Positions 1 through 8,264 of a stretch of 41,940 nucleotides of DNA are shown here, one piece after another. Each line of letters begins with the position of its first letter. Position 1 is the stretch's first letter. The DNA comes from Candidatus Staskawiczbacteria bacterium. GTDB taxonomy: Bacteria; Patescibacteriota; Minisyncoccia; Minisyncoccales; Staskawiczbacteraceae. Both the position numbers and the translations under genes were made by a program. Where the stretch lies: NCBI GenBank assembly GCA_903831095.1, contig CAIKWD010000029.1, positions 1 to 41,940 on the forward strand, in the 5' to 3' direction. Below the pieces are notes generated by a model. That model was not told the origin of the DNA, ran no database searches, and was given only the letters and a program-made list of their open reading frames with translations.

Positions 1-2124
1 GCTGGAGAAATTTTTTATAAGGTTTGTAATTTTCTAATAGGCAAGGCTTTCTATTTGGTCCCATTGTTTTTGTTTGTTGCCGGATTAATTTTTTTGCGAA
101 CAAAGAAAAAAGGGAAAAATTTAGCAATGGCTATAGCTGTGGCTGTTTCTCTTATAGGATCAGCTGGAATTTTATCAACAAAGGATATGATCCAAAATAC
201 TGGGGGATTTATTGGTTACTGGCTGGCAAAATTGTTTATAGGTTTATTCGGAATTTTAGTTGCCAATATTATATTTGGTGCTATTATTTTAATTGGTTTG
301 TTTATTTTTCTGCAATTTATTTGGCAAGATTTGCAAAGGAAAGAAAAGGAAGAGAAAGAAGCCAAACCTACTTTTGCAGTAAATCGTCAGGATAATGACG
401 ACGTGAAGATCAAGGGATTAGAACATGAAAAAGAAAAGGAAAAAGCCAAACAGCCCGCTGTTGTTTCAAAACTTACTTTGTTTAAGAAAGATGAAGATGG
501 CGCTGAAAAAGCTGAAATAAAAAAACCAGTTTTAAACAAGAATAATTATGTTTTGCCTCCGCTAGATTTGTTGAATAAAAATGAGGCTGTACCAACTTCC
601 GGAAATATCAAGGAAAACTCCATGATAATCAAGAACACTCTTGAGAATTTTGGAATTCCAGTTGAAATGGCAGAAGTTAATGTTGGGCCAACAGTTACTC
701 AGTATGCTTTTAAACCAGCAGAAGGAGTTAAACTTTCTAAAATTACAACATTGTCTAATAATTTAGCTTTGGCTTTGGCTGCCCACCCAATTAGAATTGA
801 AGCTCCAATCCCAGGAAAATCTTTAGTGGGAATTGAGGTCCCAAACAAGGTAAGATCGGTTGTCACTTTGAGAAATTTGCTTTCGCAGACATCTTTTCAA
901 AGTTCTACAAATCCTTTAATGTTGGCTTTGGGAAGAAATGTTTCGGGAGCACCAGTTTATACAGATATTACCGATGGCCCTCACTTGTTGGTGGCTGGAG
1001 CTACAGGTACTGGAAAAACTATTTTCTTAAATAGCTTGATTTTGAGCTTGCTTTACAAATATACTCCCGACCAATTAAGGCTGATAATGGTAGACCCAAA
1101 AAGAGTTGAATTTCAGCACTATAACGATATTCCGCATTTGTTGTGCCCAGTTATTTATGACGCTACAAAAACAATTAACGCTTTAAAATGGTTAGCTCAC
1201 GAAATGGAAAGGCGCTTTGAAGTGTTTTCAGAAGTGCCAGCAAGAAATATTGGTTCATATAATTCAAACAAATCTGTAATTGCTTCAGGTTTGCAAATGC
1301 CATATATTGTGTTTGTGGTTGACGAATTAGCTGACTTAATGGCCGCAAAAGGTAGAGAAATTGAAGCAGGAGTTGTGAGACTAGCTCAAATGGCTAGGGC
1401 AACGGGAATTCACCTTGTGTTGGCAACTCAGAGGCCATCTGTAGAAGTTATTACAGGTTTGATTAAAGCCAACGTACCAACCAGAATTACTTTCCAAGTT
1501 TCTTCACAAATAGATTCTAGAACAGTTATAGATACTTCGGGAGCTGAAAAATTAATTGGATTGGGAGACATGCTTTTCTTGTCTTCAAAGTCTTCAAAAA
1601 TTACCAGAATTCAAGGGCCATATATATCTGAAAAAGAAGTTCAAAAAGTTGCTGACTTTATTGTTGAACAAGGAAAGAAATTTCAAGATCCGCAATCTGT
1701 ACTTACGCAGAGTCTAGAAGAAAGTTTGCAACAAAAAGATGAAGAAAAAGAAGAAGGCGGAGCTGGAGAATTTTTTGGCGGAGCAGATGAAGACCCATTA
1801 TTTGAAGAAGTTAAAAAAATTGTTATTGAGAGTAAAAAAGCGTCTGCTTCATATTTGCAGAGAAGGCTTAGAATTGGATATTCTAGAGCAGCCAGGTTAA
1901 TTGATATGCTAGAAGATAAGGGAATTGTTGGCCCGGCCGACGGCGCAAAACCAAGAGAAGTCTATGGCGACTCGGAAGGCCGTAAAACCGTTGCCGACGT
2001 AGAGCTCGTCCCAGGTGGAGGAAAAGACGAATCCGAAGAAGCCGCCGCCTCGCAAGACGAGGCGAGCCTCGCTCCTTCGGAGCGGGAAGAACAGCCCGAA
2101 TCCGATGACTGGAAAAAAGTTTAA
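1..2124 (+). CDS. ftsK: DNA translocase FtsK/SpoIIIE family, 5' end outside the window
   Basis: Open frame continues to base 1 (AGEIFYKVCNFLIGKAFYLVPLF...); Walker A GATGTGKT, Walker B YIVFVVDELADLM, motif ATQRPSVEVITGLIKANVPTRI, C-terminal gamma-like winged helix ASASYLQRRLRIGYSRAARLIDMLEDKGIVGPADGAKPREV. Confidence 0.96.
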   Translation, partial: AGEIFYKVCNFLIGKAFYLVPLFLFVAGLIFLRTKKKGKNLAMAIAVAVSLIGSAGILSTKDMIQNTGGFIGYWLAKLFIGLFGILVANIIFGAIILIGLFIFLQFIWQDLQRKEKEEKEAKPTFAVNRQDNDDVKIKGLEHEKEKEKAKQPAVVSKLTLFKKDEDGAEKAEIKKPVLNKNNYVLPPLDLLNKNEAVPTSGNIKENSMIIKNTLENFGIPVEMAEVNVGPTVTQYAFKPAEGVKLSKITTLSNNLALALAAHPIRIEAPIPGKSLVGIEVPNKVRSVVTLRNLLSQTSFQSSTNPLMLALGRNVSGAPVYTDITDGPHLLVAGATGTGKTIFLNSLILSLLYKYTPDQLRLIMVDPKRVEFQHYNDIPHLLCPVIYDATKTINALKWLAHEMERRFEVFSEVPARNIGSYNSNKSVIASGLQMPYIVFVVDELADLMAAKGREIEAGVVRLAQMARATGIHLVLATQRPSVEVITGLIKANVPTRITFQVSSQIDSRTVIDTSGAEKLIGLGDMLFLSSKSSKITRIQGPYISEKEVQKVADFIVEQGKKFQDPQSVLTQSLEESLQQKDEEKEEGGAGEFFGGADEDPLFEEVKKIVIESKKASASYLQRRLRIGYSRAARLIDMLEDKGIVGPADGAKPREVYGDSEGRKTVADVELVPGGGKDESEEAAASQDEASLAPSEREEQPESDDWKKV

Positions 2125-2130
2125 TAAATT

Positions 2131-2265
2131 ATGGCAAAAAGAAAAGTTAAAACAAAAGAAAAAATTATCAAAATAGTGATAGAAAAGAGAGTCGAGCCGT
2201 TAAAAGTTCCGGACATAAAAGTTCGCGATTTTTCTGTGGCGGATAAAATATTTTTTTGCAATTAA
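2131..2265 (+). CDS. Small basic 44-aa ORF (MAKRKVKTKEKIIKIVIEKRVEPLKVPDIKVRDFSVADKIFFCN)
   Basis: ATG 6 nt after the ftsK stop, open to TAA; not in the supplied ORF list because of length. Confidence 0.4.
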   Translation: MAKRKVKTKEKIIKIVIEKRVEPLKVPDIKVRDFSVADKIFFCN

Positions 2266-2277
2266 AAATAAAAATTC

Positions 2278-2640
2278 ATGAAAATTAAAACAATTATAGG
2301 AATTATTTTAATTATTTTAGGTCTAGCGTTAACTATTTATATAATAAGTATCCCGCCGAGCCCGGATAATAAATATGGGGTTGGACAAGATTTAGGGATT
2401 TTATTCGTATGTGTTCCACTCTATATAATGGGCGTGTTGGCTTTATTCAGTTCGCTCGGAGCAAATATATCTTTCGTTGGTGGGGCCATCTTGGCTTTCT
2501 CTTTTCTGACGCAATCTATTTTTCGTGAGGCCACACCATCAGCCTTGATTATCGGAGCAGTTTTGATTTCTTATTTGTTATTTATAGTAGGTGTTATTTA
2601 TGGTTTAGGCGAATTAATAGGTAAATTAAAAAATAAATAA
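2278..2640 (+). CDS. Hypothetical membrane protein, about 4 TM segments
   Basis: 120-aa hydrophobic ORF between ftsK and recA, same strand. Confidence 0.7.
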   Translation: MKIKTIIGIILIILGLALTIYIISIPPSPDNKYGVGQDLGILFVCVPLYIMGVLALFSSLGANISFVGGAILAFSFLTQSIFREATPSALIIGAVLISYLLFIVGVIYGLGELIGKLKNK

Positions 2641-2646
2641 AATTTT

Positions 2647-3696
2647 ATGGCAAAAGAAAAAATAGACAAAAAAGAAATTAAAGAAATAAAAAAGGAAGAG
2701 AAGAAAGAGGTTGATAATGTGGTCAATGAAATAAAGGAGAGGTTTGGGGAGGGGGCGATTATGACAATGCGCGAGATACATGCGGTTGATGTGGATGTGG
2801 TGCCAACGGGATCCATTGCCATGGATTTGGCTTTGGGAGTTGGTGGAATGCCTAGGGGAAGGATAATCGAGATATATGGAGCTGAGTCATCCGGTAAAAC
2901 TACGCTTTCGCTCCACGTTATATCTGAGGCGCAAAAAAAGGGTGGTACATGCGCATTTGTTGACGCAGAGCACGCAATGGACCCTGACTACGCAAAACGC
3001 ATTGGAGTAGACGTAGACGATTTGTTAATTTCTCAGCCAGATTCTGGCGAGCAGGCTTTGCAAATTGTAGAAACCTTGGTTAAGTCAGAAAAAATTGATG
3101 TCATTGTTATAGACTCTGTAGCAGCTTTAACTCCAAGGGTTGAAATAGAAGGTGAAATCGGCGACCAACATATGGGCCTTCAGGCTAGAATGATGTCGCA
3201 GGCATGCAGAAAATTGGGAGCAATTGCCGCCAAAACCAACACTATGATTATTTTTCTCAACCAGACTCGTATGAAAATTGGAATGGTTTTTGGAAACCCA
3301 GAAACAACTCCTGGCGGAATGGCTTTGAAGTTTTATGCTTCTGTAAGAGTTAACTTGGCAAGAACTGCGCAAATAAAAAGTGGAGACGAAATTATTGGAA
3401 ACAGAGTAAAAGCTAAAATTGTAAAAAACAAAGTGGCAGCTCCCTTTAAAACAGCTGAGTTTGATATATATTATAACGAAGGAATTTCAAAGTCGGGTGA
3501 TGCTTTGCGAGTTGCCATAGACCGCGGTTTAATAAAACAAAGTGGTAGTTATTTTACCTATAATGGAGAAAAAATGGGGCAGGGAACAGAAGGAGCTAAA
3601 ACTTATTTGAAAGAACATCCAGAGGTTATGAAAGCAATTAAGGTTGAGGTGATGAAAGGCGAACTAGCAGTAGTCAAAAAACCAAAAGAATATTAA
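2647..3696 (+). CDS. recA: Recombinase RecA
   Basis: [91 protein letters not shown]. Confidence 0.99.
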   Translation: MAKEKIDKKEIKEIKKEEKKEVDNVVNEIKERFGEGAIMTMREIHAVDVDVVPTGSIAMDLALGVGGMPRGRIIEIYGAESSGKTTLSLHVISEAQKKGGTCAFVDAEHAMDPDYAKRIGVDVDDLLISQPDSGEQALQIVETLVKSEKIDVIVIDSVAALTPRVEIEGEIGDQHMGLQARMMSQACRKLGAIAAKTNTMIIFLNQTRMKIGMVFGNPETTPGGMALKFYASVRVNLARTAQIKSGDEIIGNRVKAKIVKNKVAAPFKTAEFDIYYNEGISKSGDALRVAIDRGLIKQSGSYFTYNGEKMGQGTEGAKTYLKEHPEVMKAIKVEVMKGELAVVKKPKEY

Positions 3697-3711
3697 ATTA
3701 TAAATAATAAA

Positions 3712-3738
3712 AAACAGCCCGAGTGAGCTGTTTTTTTA
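3712..3738 (+). terminator. Rho-independent terminator of recA
   Basis: ACAGC-ccgagtga-GCTGT followed by TTTTTTT. Confidence 0.8.
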
Positions 3739-3801
3739 TATTTACTTTAATTACATTTTATTGTAAGATTAATTAGGTTTTAGATACGTTATAATTGACT
3801 A

Positions 3802-3995
3802 GGGAGAGAGTATTTGGAAATGCAAAGCTAAGCGAACCACAATAGGGGAACTTTCCTCTTTTACGCGAAGAGTATCAGAGGGCTTAGAGACGAATCGTTG
3901 TTTCGGACATTGGGTCAATTATAATTCTAAAATTTTTATTGCTCTTTTATTAGTGGGTTATTAGTGAGTATTTTCTTTACTCTCTCCTACCTTTT
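3802..3995 (+). ncRNA. Putative structured ncRNA, 6S-like long rod
   Basis: TATAAT at 3790-3795; GGAGAGAGTA (3803-3812) pairs perfectly with TACTCTCTCC (3978-3987); GGAAATGC (3816-3823) pairs with GTATTTTC (3968-3975) including G-T pairs; CTAA/TTAG and AACCAC/GTGGGTT pairings continue the rod; no credible ORF; T-run at 3991. Confidence 0.55.
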
Positions 3996-4008
3996 TTGTT
4001 GGTTATAG

Positions 4009-4034
4009 ACAGTCACCCAGACTGTTTTTTATTT
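4009..4034 (+). terminator. Rho-independent terminator after the ncRNA and before aroB
   Basis: ACAGTC-accca-GACTGT then TTTTTTATTTT. Confidence 0.85.
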
Positions 4035-4062
4035 TGACATAAGTGGGCAAATATAATAGATT
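4034..4062 (+). promoter_or_regulatory. Sigma70-type promoter for aroB
   Basis: TTGACA, 17-nt spacer, TAGATT. Confidence 0.55.
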
Positions 4063-4106
4063 GTAGATAGAGTCTTTGAAAATAAGGTGGAAAAAAAGGA
4101 GGATTT

Positions 4107-5123
4107 ATGGATATCTATCGTTCTTGGAAGATGTTTAGCAAAATCGTGAAGGAAAGAAATGCCGACCAGATAGTACTGGTGACTTCTTTTCCTTTAAGGG
4201 AAAAACTACATGGAGAAATTGAAAAAATAAGGAAAATGGTGCCGTCGGATTTGGAAATTGTACTGATACCAGACGGGGAAAAGGCAAAAGAGTGGAAGTC
4301 TCTTGGTAGGATTTTGACTCAGTTTACGATGTTGTATCTAACCAGAAAAAGCTTGGTGATAGCTTTAGGAGGAGGCTCAGTGAGCGACGTAGTTGGACTT
4401 GCCTGTTCTATTTACAAGCGCGGGATGGCGCATATAAATGTACCAACAACATTGCTTGCTCAAGTTGACGCTTCAATAGGCGGGAAGACCGCGATTAATT
4501 TCTTGGGGCATAAAAACCAGCTGGGAACTTTCCATCAGCCAATTGCCATTTTTGCAATCGCAAAGTTTTTGCGAAAACTGAATAGGGAGCAGTTTATCGA
4601 TGGCTTGGCTGAGATAATAAAAGCCGGATTCATCAAGGATTACGAAATATTTGACATATTGGTTAAACAGAAAATATCTGAATTAAGAAAAAAACCAGTT
4701 GTTCTAGAGAGATTGATCCAAAAGGCAATTGCTGTTAAAGAACATTTTGTCAAACAAGATTTTAAAGACAACGGAATAAGGCAGGCTTTGAATTTTGGCC
4801 ACACTCTTGGCCATGCGCTTGAGCTGAAATATAGCTTAAGCCATGGCATGGCTGTATTGTACGGAATATTTCTTGAACTTCAGGTTGCTGAAAAACTTGG
4901 TTTTGTAAGTACTACCAAGATGATTATTTTAAAGGAAATGTTTGATCTTCTTGGCATTAATTTTAATTGCCATAAGTTTAAAATCGATAGAAAATCGATC
5001 TTGCATGATAAAAAGTCCTTTGGGGATAAAATATCTTTTCCAGTTATTGATATGTTAGGTGAAATAAAAATCTTAAAGATTTCTATAAAAGAACTAATAG
5101 CTGCATTGGAAAAATGCAACTAA
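4107..5123 (+). CDS. aroB: 3-dehydroquinate synthase
   Basis: ALGGGSVSDVVGLACSIYKRGMAHINVPTTLLAQVDASIGGKTAINFLGHKNQLGTFHQP; GHTLGHALE; SD AAGGAGGATTTATG. Confidence 0.95.
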   Translation: MDIYRSWKMFSKIVKERNADQIVLVTSFPLREKLHGEIEKIRKMVPSDLEIVLIPDGEKAKEWKSLGRILTQFTMLYLTRKSLVIALGGGSVSDVVGLACSIYKRGMAHINVPTTLLAQVDASIGGKTAINFLGHKNQLGTFHQPIAIFAIAKFLRKLNREQFIDGLAEIIKAGFIKDYEIFDILVKQKISELRKKPVVLERLIQKAIAVKEHFVKQDFKDNGIRQALNFGHTLGHALELKYSLSHGMAVLYGIFLELQVAEKLGFVSTTKMIILKEMFDLLGINFNCHKFKIDRKSILHDKKSFGDKISFPVIDMLGEIKILKISIKELIAALEKCN

Positions 5124-5152
5124 AAACAGCCCTTTCGAGCTGTCTTTTTTTT
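5124..5152 (+). terminator. Terminator of aroB
   Basis: ACAGC-cctttcga-GCTGT followed by a T-run. Confidence 0.75.
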
Positions 5153-5169
5153 ACTTAACAATCTGTTAT

Positions 5170-5364
5170 TTACTTTGGGGTGTAAGCTATCAAGCCCATT
5201 TGGCGGGCGCGTTTGATGGCTGTGGCAATTTTCTTCTGGTGGTATGAGCAGAGGTTTGTCTTTTTTCTTGGTTTTATTTTGTAAAATCCGGAAACAAACT
5301 TGGACAATAACTCCACATTTTTATAGTCTACGTTATCGATATTTTTTTGGCAAAAGTAACACAT
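5170..5364 (-). CDS. rpsR: Ribosomal protein bS18
   Basis: CYFCQKNIDNVDYKNVELLSKFVSGFYKIKPRKKTNLCSYHQKKIATAIKRARQMGLIAYTPK. Confidence 0.97.
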   Translation of the reverse strand: MCYFCQKNIDNVDYKNVELLSKFVSGFYKIKPRKKTNLCSYHQKKIATAIKRARQMGLIAYTPK

Positions 5365-5380
5365 GCGAATGTAATGAGCA

Positions 5381-5477
5381 CCCCGCCCTCTAAGCTGTTG
5401 CTACGAGGTGAAGTGGTCATTTTTAAATTTTTATTTTAATAATTTATTCGCCCATATATTTAGCATAGAGGGCAGGG
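5381..5477 (-). promoter_or_regulatory. Long hairpin in the rpsR leader
   Basis: CCCCGCCCTCTAAGCT (5381-5396) pairs with AGCATAGAGGGCAGGG (5462-5477): 16 positions with one wobble and one mismatch. Confidence 0.5.
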
Positions 5478-5497
5478 TAAGTCTCGTTGTGACTCGC

Positions 5498-6031
5498 TTA
5501 GAAAGGAATGTCTTTGACATCAATTTCATCAGCTGCATCTCCTTCAAATGAAACTATTTTTTGGTCGTCGGCTTGGTCAACTGCTGGGGGAGTGTAGTTT
5601 TCTTCAATTACTGGAATTTCTTCTTGTCTTGAATGTTGTTCTGGTTCATGTTCCATGGCAGATTGTTTCCCATAGTTTGAAGTTCCACTTTGTGGAGCTC
5701 CTGCGCCTCTTGGACCTAATTGCAAAGTTTCGGCAATAATTTCTGTTCTATATTGCTTTACCCCTGTATTGTTTGTCCAATTTCTTGTTTTAATTCTTCC
5801 TTCAATTAAAACCAAGGAACCTTTGTTGAGATATCTGCCAGCAATGTCAGCTAATTTTCCAAAACAGACAATGTTGTGAAACTCAGCTTCTGACTTTTTT
5901 TCTCCGGAGCTTGAAGTATAAAAGCGGTTTGTTGCTATTCCGAAGCTTGTAACTTGTTGTCCGGAAGGCAAGGCTTTTACCTCTGGCTCTCTTGTGACGT
6001 TTCCTAATACGAATGCTTTATTTAGATTCAC
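5498..6031 (-). CDS. ssb: Single-stranded DNA-binding protein, GTG start
   Basis: MNLNKAFVLGNVTREPEVKALPSGQQVTSFGIATNR...; acidic C-terminus ending DVKDIPF. Confidence 0.97.
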   Translation of the reverse strand: MNLNKAFVLGNVTREPEVKALPSGQQVTSFGIATNRFYTSSSGEKKSEAEFHNIVCFGKLADIAGRYLNKGSLVLIEGRIKTRNWTNNTGVKQYRTEIIAETLQLGPRGAGAPQSGTSNYGKQSAMEHEPEQHSRQEEIPVIEENYTPPAVDQADDQKIVSFEGDAADEIDVKDIPF

Positions 6032-6133
6032 CCCGTTAGAGGTTTGTTTTTATATAACTTTTCAAGTTAATTTCAGACAACCTCTTTTATTTTTTATGAC
6101 ATGTCCCGTTAAACGTAGAACCTCTAACGGGGT
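6031..6133 (-). promoter_or_regulatory. 15-bp perfect inverted repeat in the ssb leader, overlapping the start codon
   Basis: ACCCCGTTAGAGGTT (about 6031-6045) and AACCTCTAACGGGGT (about 6119-6133). Confidence 0.6.
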
Positions 6134-6151
6134 TCATAATACTGATTGTTA

Positions 6152-6625
6152 TTAACCTAATATTTCTTCTAATTCGTGTTCAATATCTTTTAATTCTACT
6201 TTTTCTTTTTCTTTCTCTTTGGCTGCTGGTTTTTCTTCTGTTGTTTCTTCTTGTGCAGTTTCAACAACTTCTTCTTTCTTTTCTATCTCAAAAGTTGGTG
6301 TTGGTCTTACTCTGGTTCTTCTTTCTTTTTTAAGTTCGGCAGCTAGTTTAATTATAAGCATGTGCCTGACAATTTTTTTGTCTTTTTCAACAATTGCTTT
6401 TACTTCAAGTAATTTGTCTGAGTCCATGTTGAATTCTACAACACCTAAAAATCCGGAAGCTTTTTTTCCGATTGGGTATGAGAATGTCTTGGCTGTGGGA
6501 TTTGTCTGTTTTACAATTGTCCCTTCTTTGCTTTGGATAAGAGATTCTATCTCTTTTCCCTTGGCTTCTGCTTCCTCTGAAGTTATTTCAGGAGAAACAA
6601 TATATGTAAGCTCGTATGCTTTCAT
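6152..6625 (-). CDS. rpsF: Ribosomal protein bS6
   Basis: MKAYELTYIVSPEITSEEAEAKGKEIESLIQSKEGTIVKQTNPTAKTFSYPIGKKASGFLGVVEF; operon order S6-SSB-S18; acidic/Lys-rich tail. Confidence 0.95.
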   Translation of the reverse strand: MKAYELTYIVSPEITSEEAEAKGKEIESLIQSKEGTIVKQTNPTAKTFSYPIGKKASGFLGVVEFNMDSDKLLEVKAIVEKDKKIVRHMLIIKLAAELKKERRTRVRPTPTFEIEKKEEVVETAQEETTEEKPAAKEKEKEKVELKDIEHELEEILG

Positions 6626-6638
6626 GTATATTTAAACA

Positions 6639-6705
6639 AGAATTCCCGTCCTTCGATAAACTCAGGATGGGGCTTAGAGCAATGCGCTAAGCATGGAAAT
6701 TCCTA
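6639..6705. repeat. Composite palindromic element
   Basis: GTCCTtcgataaactcAGGAt hairpin next to GCTTAG-agcaatgcg-CTAAGC, flanked by GAATTCCC and GGAAATTCC. Confidence 0.5.
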
Positions 6706-6824
6706 TTTGATTAATTTTTTGTATATCGTGATTATATCAGATTATTGTAATAAATCAAGGCTTGTTTTGCTGGATTTTAATATGGCGGTTATGTATAATA
6801 AGTTATATATAAAATATAAATTAC

Positions 6825-8153
6825 ATGGAAACAAACGAATCAATTTTCAAATCATATGACATTAGGGGAATTTACCCCTCAGAACTCAATGATGAGACAG
6901 CTTATTTAATTGGCCGGGCTTTTGCAATAAAATCAAACGCTAAAAAAGTTACAGTAGGATATGACATGCGTTTATCTAGCCCTGCTTTGAAAAGCGCGCT
7001 TATTCGTGGAATTACCGACGAAGGCGTAGATGTAAAAGATATTGGTTTGGTGCCAATTGATGCTATATATTTTTCTGTTGGCAAACTTGGTGACGAAGCG
7101 GGAATAATGATTACAGCTTCACACAATCCTAAAGAGTATAATGGTTTTAAAATGGTTTTAAAAAACATGCAGTGGGTAAGGGGTGTTGAGCTTTTAGAAG
7201 AAGTTAAAAATTTATCAACTGAGTTGGCCTACATAAAAGGCAAAACTACAGAAGAAGATATAACTGTAAAATACATAAACCATGTTTTAAGTTTTGTGGA
7301 CGTTGAAAAAATAAAGCCTTTTAAGGTTGTAGTAGACGCGGGTAATGGAATGGCCGGACAAGTAATGCCAATTTTGACTGAAGGTTTGCCTTTAAATATT
7401 GTGCCTTTAAATTTTAAATTGGATGGAAATTTTCCAGCACATCCTTCAAATCCACTTGATCCAAAAAGCCAAGAAGAAATTTGCAAAACAGTTGTTAAAG
7501 AAAAAGCTGACTTTGGAATAATAATGGATGGCGACACCGACAGGTTATTTTTTGTAGACGAAAAAGGAATTTTTATTCCAGCTGACATGACCTTGCTTTT
7601 ACTGGCAAAATCATTTTTAGAGAAAGAACCAGGAGTGGGGATTGCGTATAATCTTTTGTGCTCAAAAATAGTGCCAGAAATGATTGAGCAGTGGGGAGGC
7701 AAGGCTTTAAGGTCTAAAGTTGGATATGTAAATGTTTCTACTGCTATGAAACAAGGAAATGGGGTTATGGGTGGAGAACTTTCAGCACATTATTCTTTCC
7801 GCGACAACGCTTATGCAGACTCGGGGTTTATTGCCTTTGTAATTTTACTTCAATTACTGTCCAATCACGACCAGCCTTTGTCGGAAATTGTAAAGCCTTT
7901 TTATAAGTATTTTAAGTCTGCAGATTTAAATTTTGAAGTAAAAGACAAAGATACAGTTTTGGAAAGCTTAAAAGAAAAATATTCAGACGGTAAACAGGAA
8001 TTTTTAGATGGCATAACTGTAGAGTATAAAGATTGGTGGTTTAATGTAAGGCCGTCGAATACAGAGCCATTATTAAGGTTGACCATTGAAGCTGATACTC
8101 AGAAAATTTTAGATCAAAAAGTTAAAGAACTAACAAAAATTATTTCTAAATAA
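6825..8153 (+). CDS. manB: Phosphomannomutase/phosphoglucomutase
   Basis: FKSYDIRGIYPSELND; ITASHNPKEYNGFKMV; MDGDTDRLFFVDEKG; RPSNTEPLLRLTIEA. Confidence 0.95.
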   Translation: METNESIFKSYDIRGIYPSELNDETAYLIGRAFAIKSNAKKVTVGYDMRLSSPALKSALIRGITDEGVDVKDIGLVPIDAIYFSVGKLGDEAGIMITASHNPKEYNGFKMVLKNMQWVRGVELLEEVKNLSTELAYIKGKTTEEDITVKYINHVLSFVDVEKIKPFKVVVDAGNGMAGQVMPILTEGLPLNIVPLNFKLDGNFPAHPSNPLDPKSQEEICKTVVKEKADFGIIMDGDTDRLFFVDEKGIFIPADMTLLLLAKSFLEKEPGVGIAYNLLCSKIVPEMIEQWGGKALRSKVGYVNVSTAMKQGNGVMGGELSAHYSFRDNAYADSGFIAFVILLQLLSNHDQPLSEIVKPFYKYFKSADLNFEVKDKDTVLESLKEKYSDGKQEFLDGITVEYKDWWFNVRPSNTEPLLRLTIEADTQKILDQKVKELTKIISK

Positions 8154-8256
8154 AAAACCGCTTAACTCACTAAGTAAATTTTTTCTGCGGCTCGGCCCTC
8201 TCTTGCAGGGGGACCCCTCGCTTCGAAAAAATTTCTTAGCTCGTTTTGCGGTTTTT
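8153..8256. terminator. Long bidirectional terminator with a repeat-like apical insertion
   Basis: AAAAAACCGC...GCGGTTTTT outer stem; inner CTAAGTAAATTTTTTC / GAAAAAATTTCTTAG; GC-rich centre. Confidence 0.6.
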
Positions 8257-8264
8257 AAGTTATA

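Noticed and set aside
3781-3990. RNase P-like word GAGGAAAGTTCC on the minus strand, and GCAAAGC resembling c-di-GMP riboswitch vocabulary on the plus strand of the ncRNA region
   Set aside because: Only isolated words match; other conserved RNase P or GEMM elements and the required stems are absent, and plus-strand pairings explain the region better.
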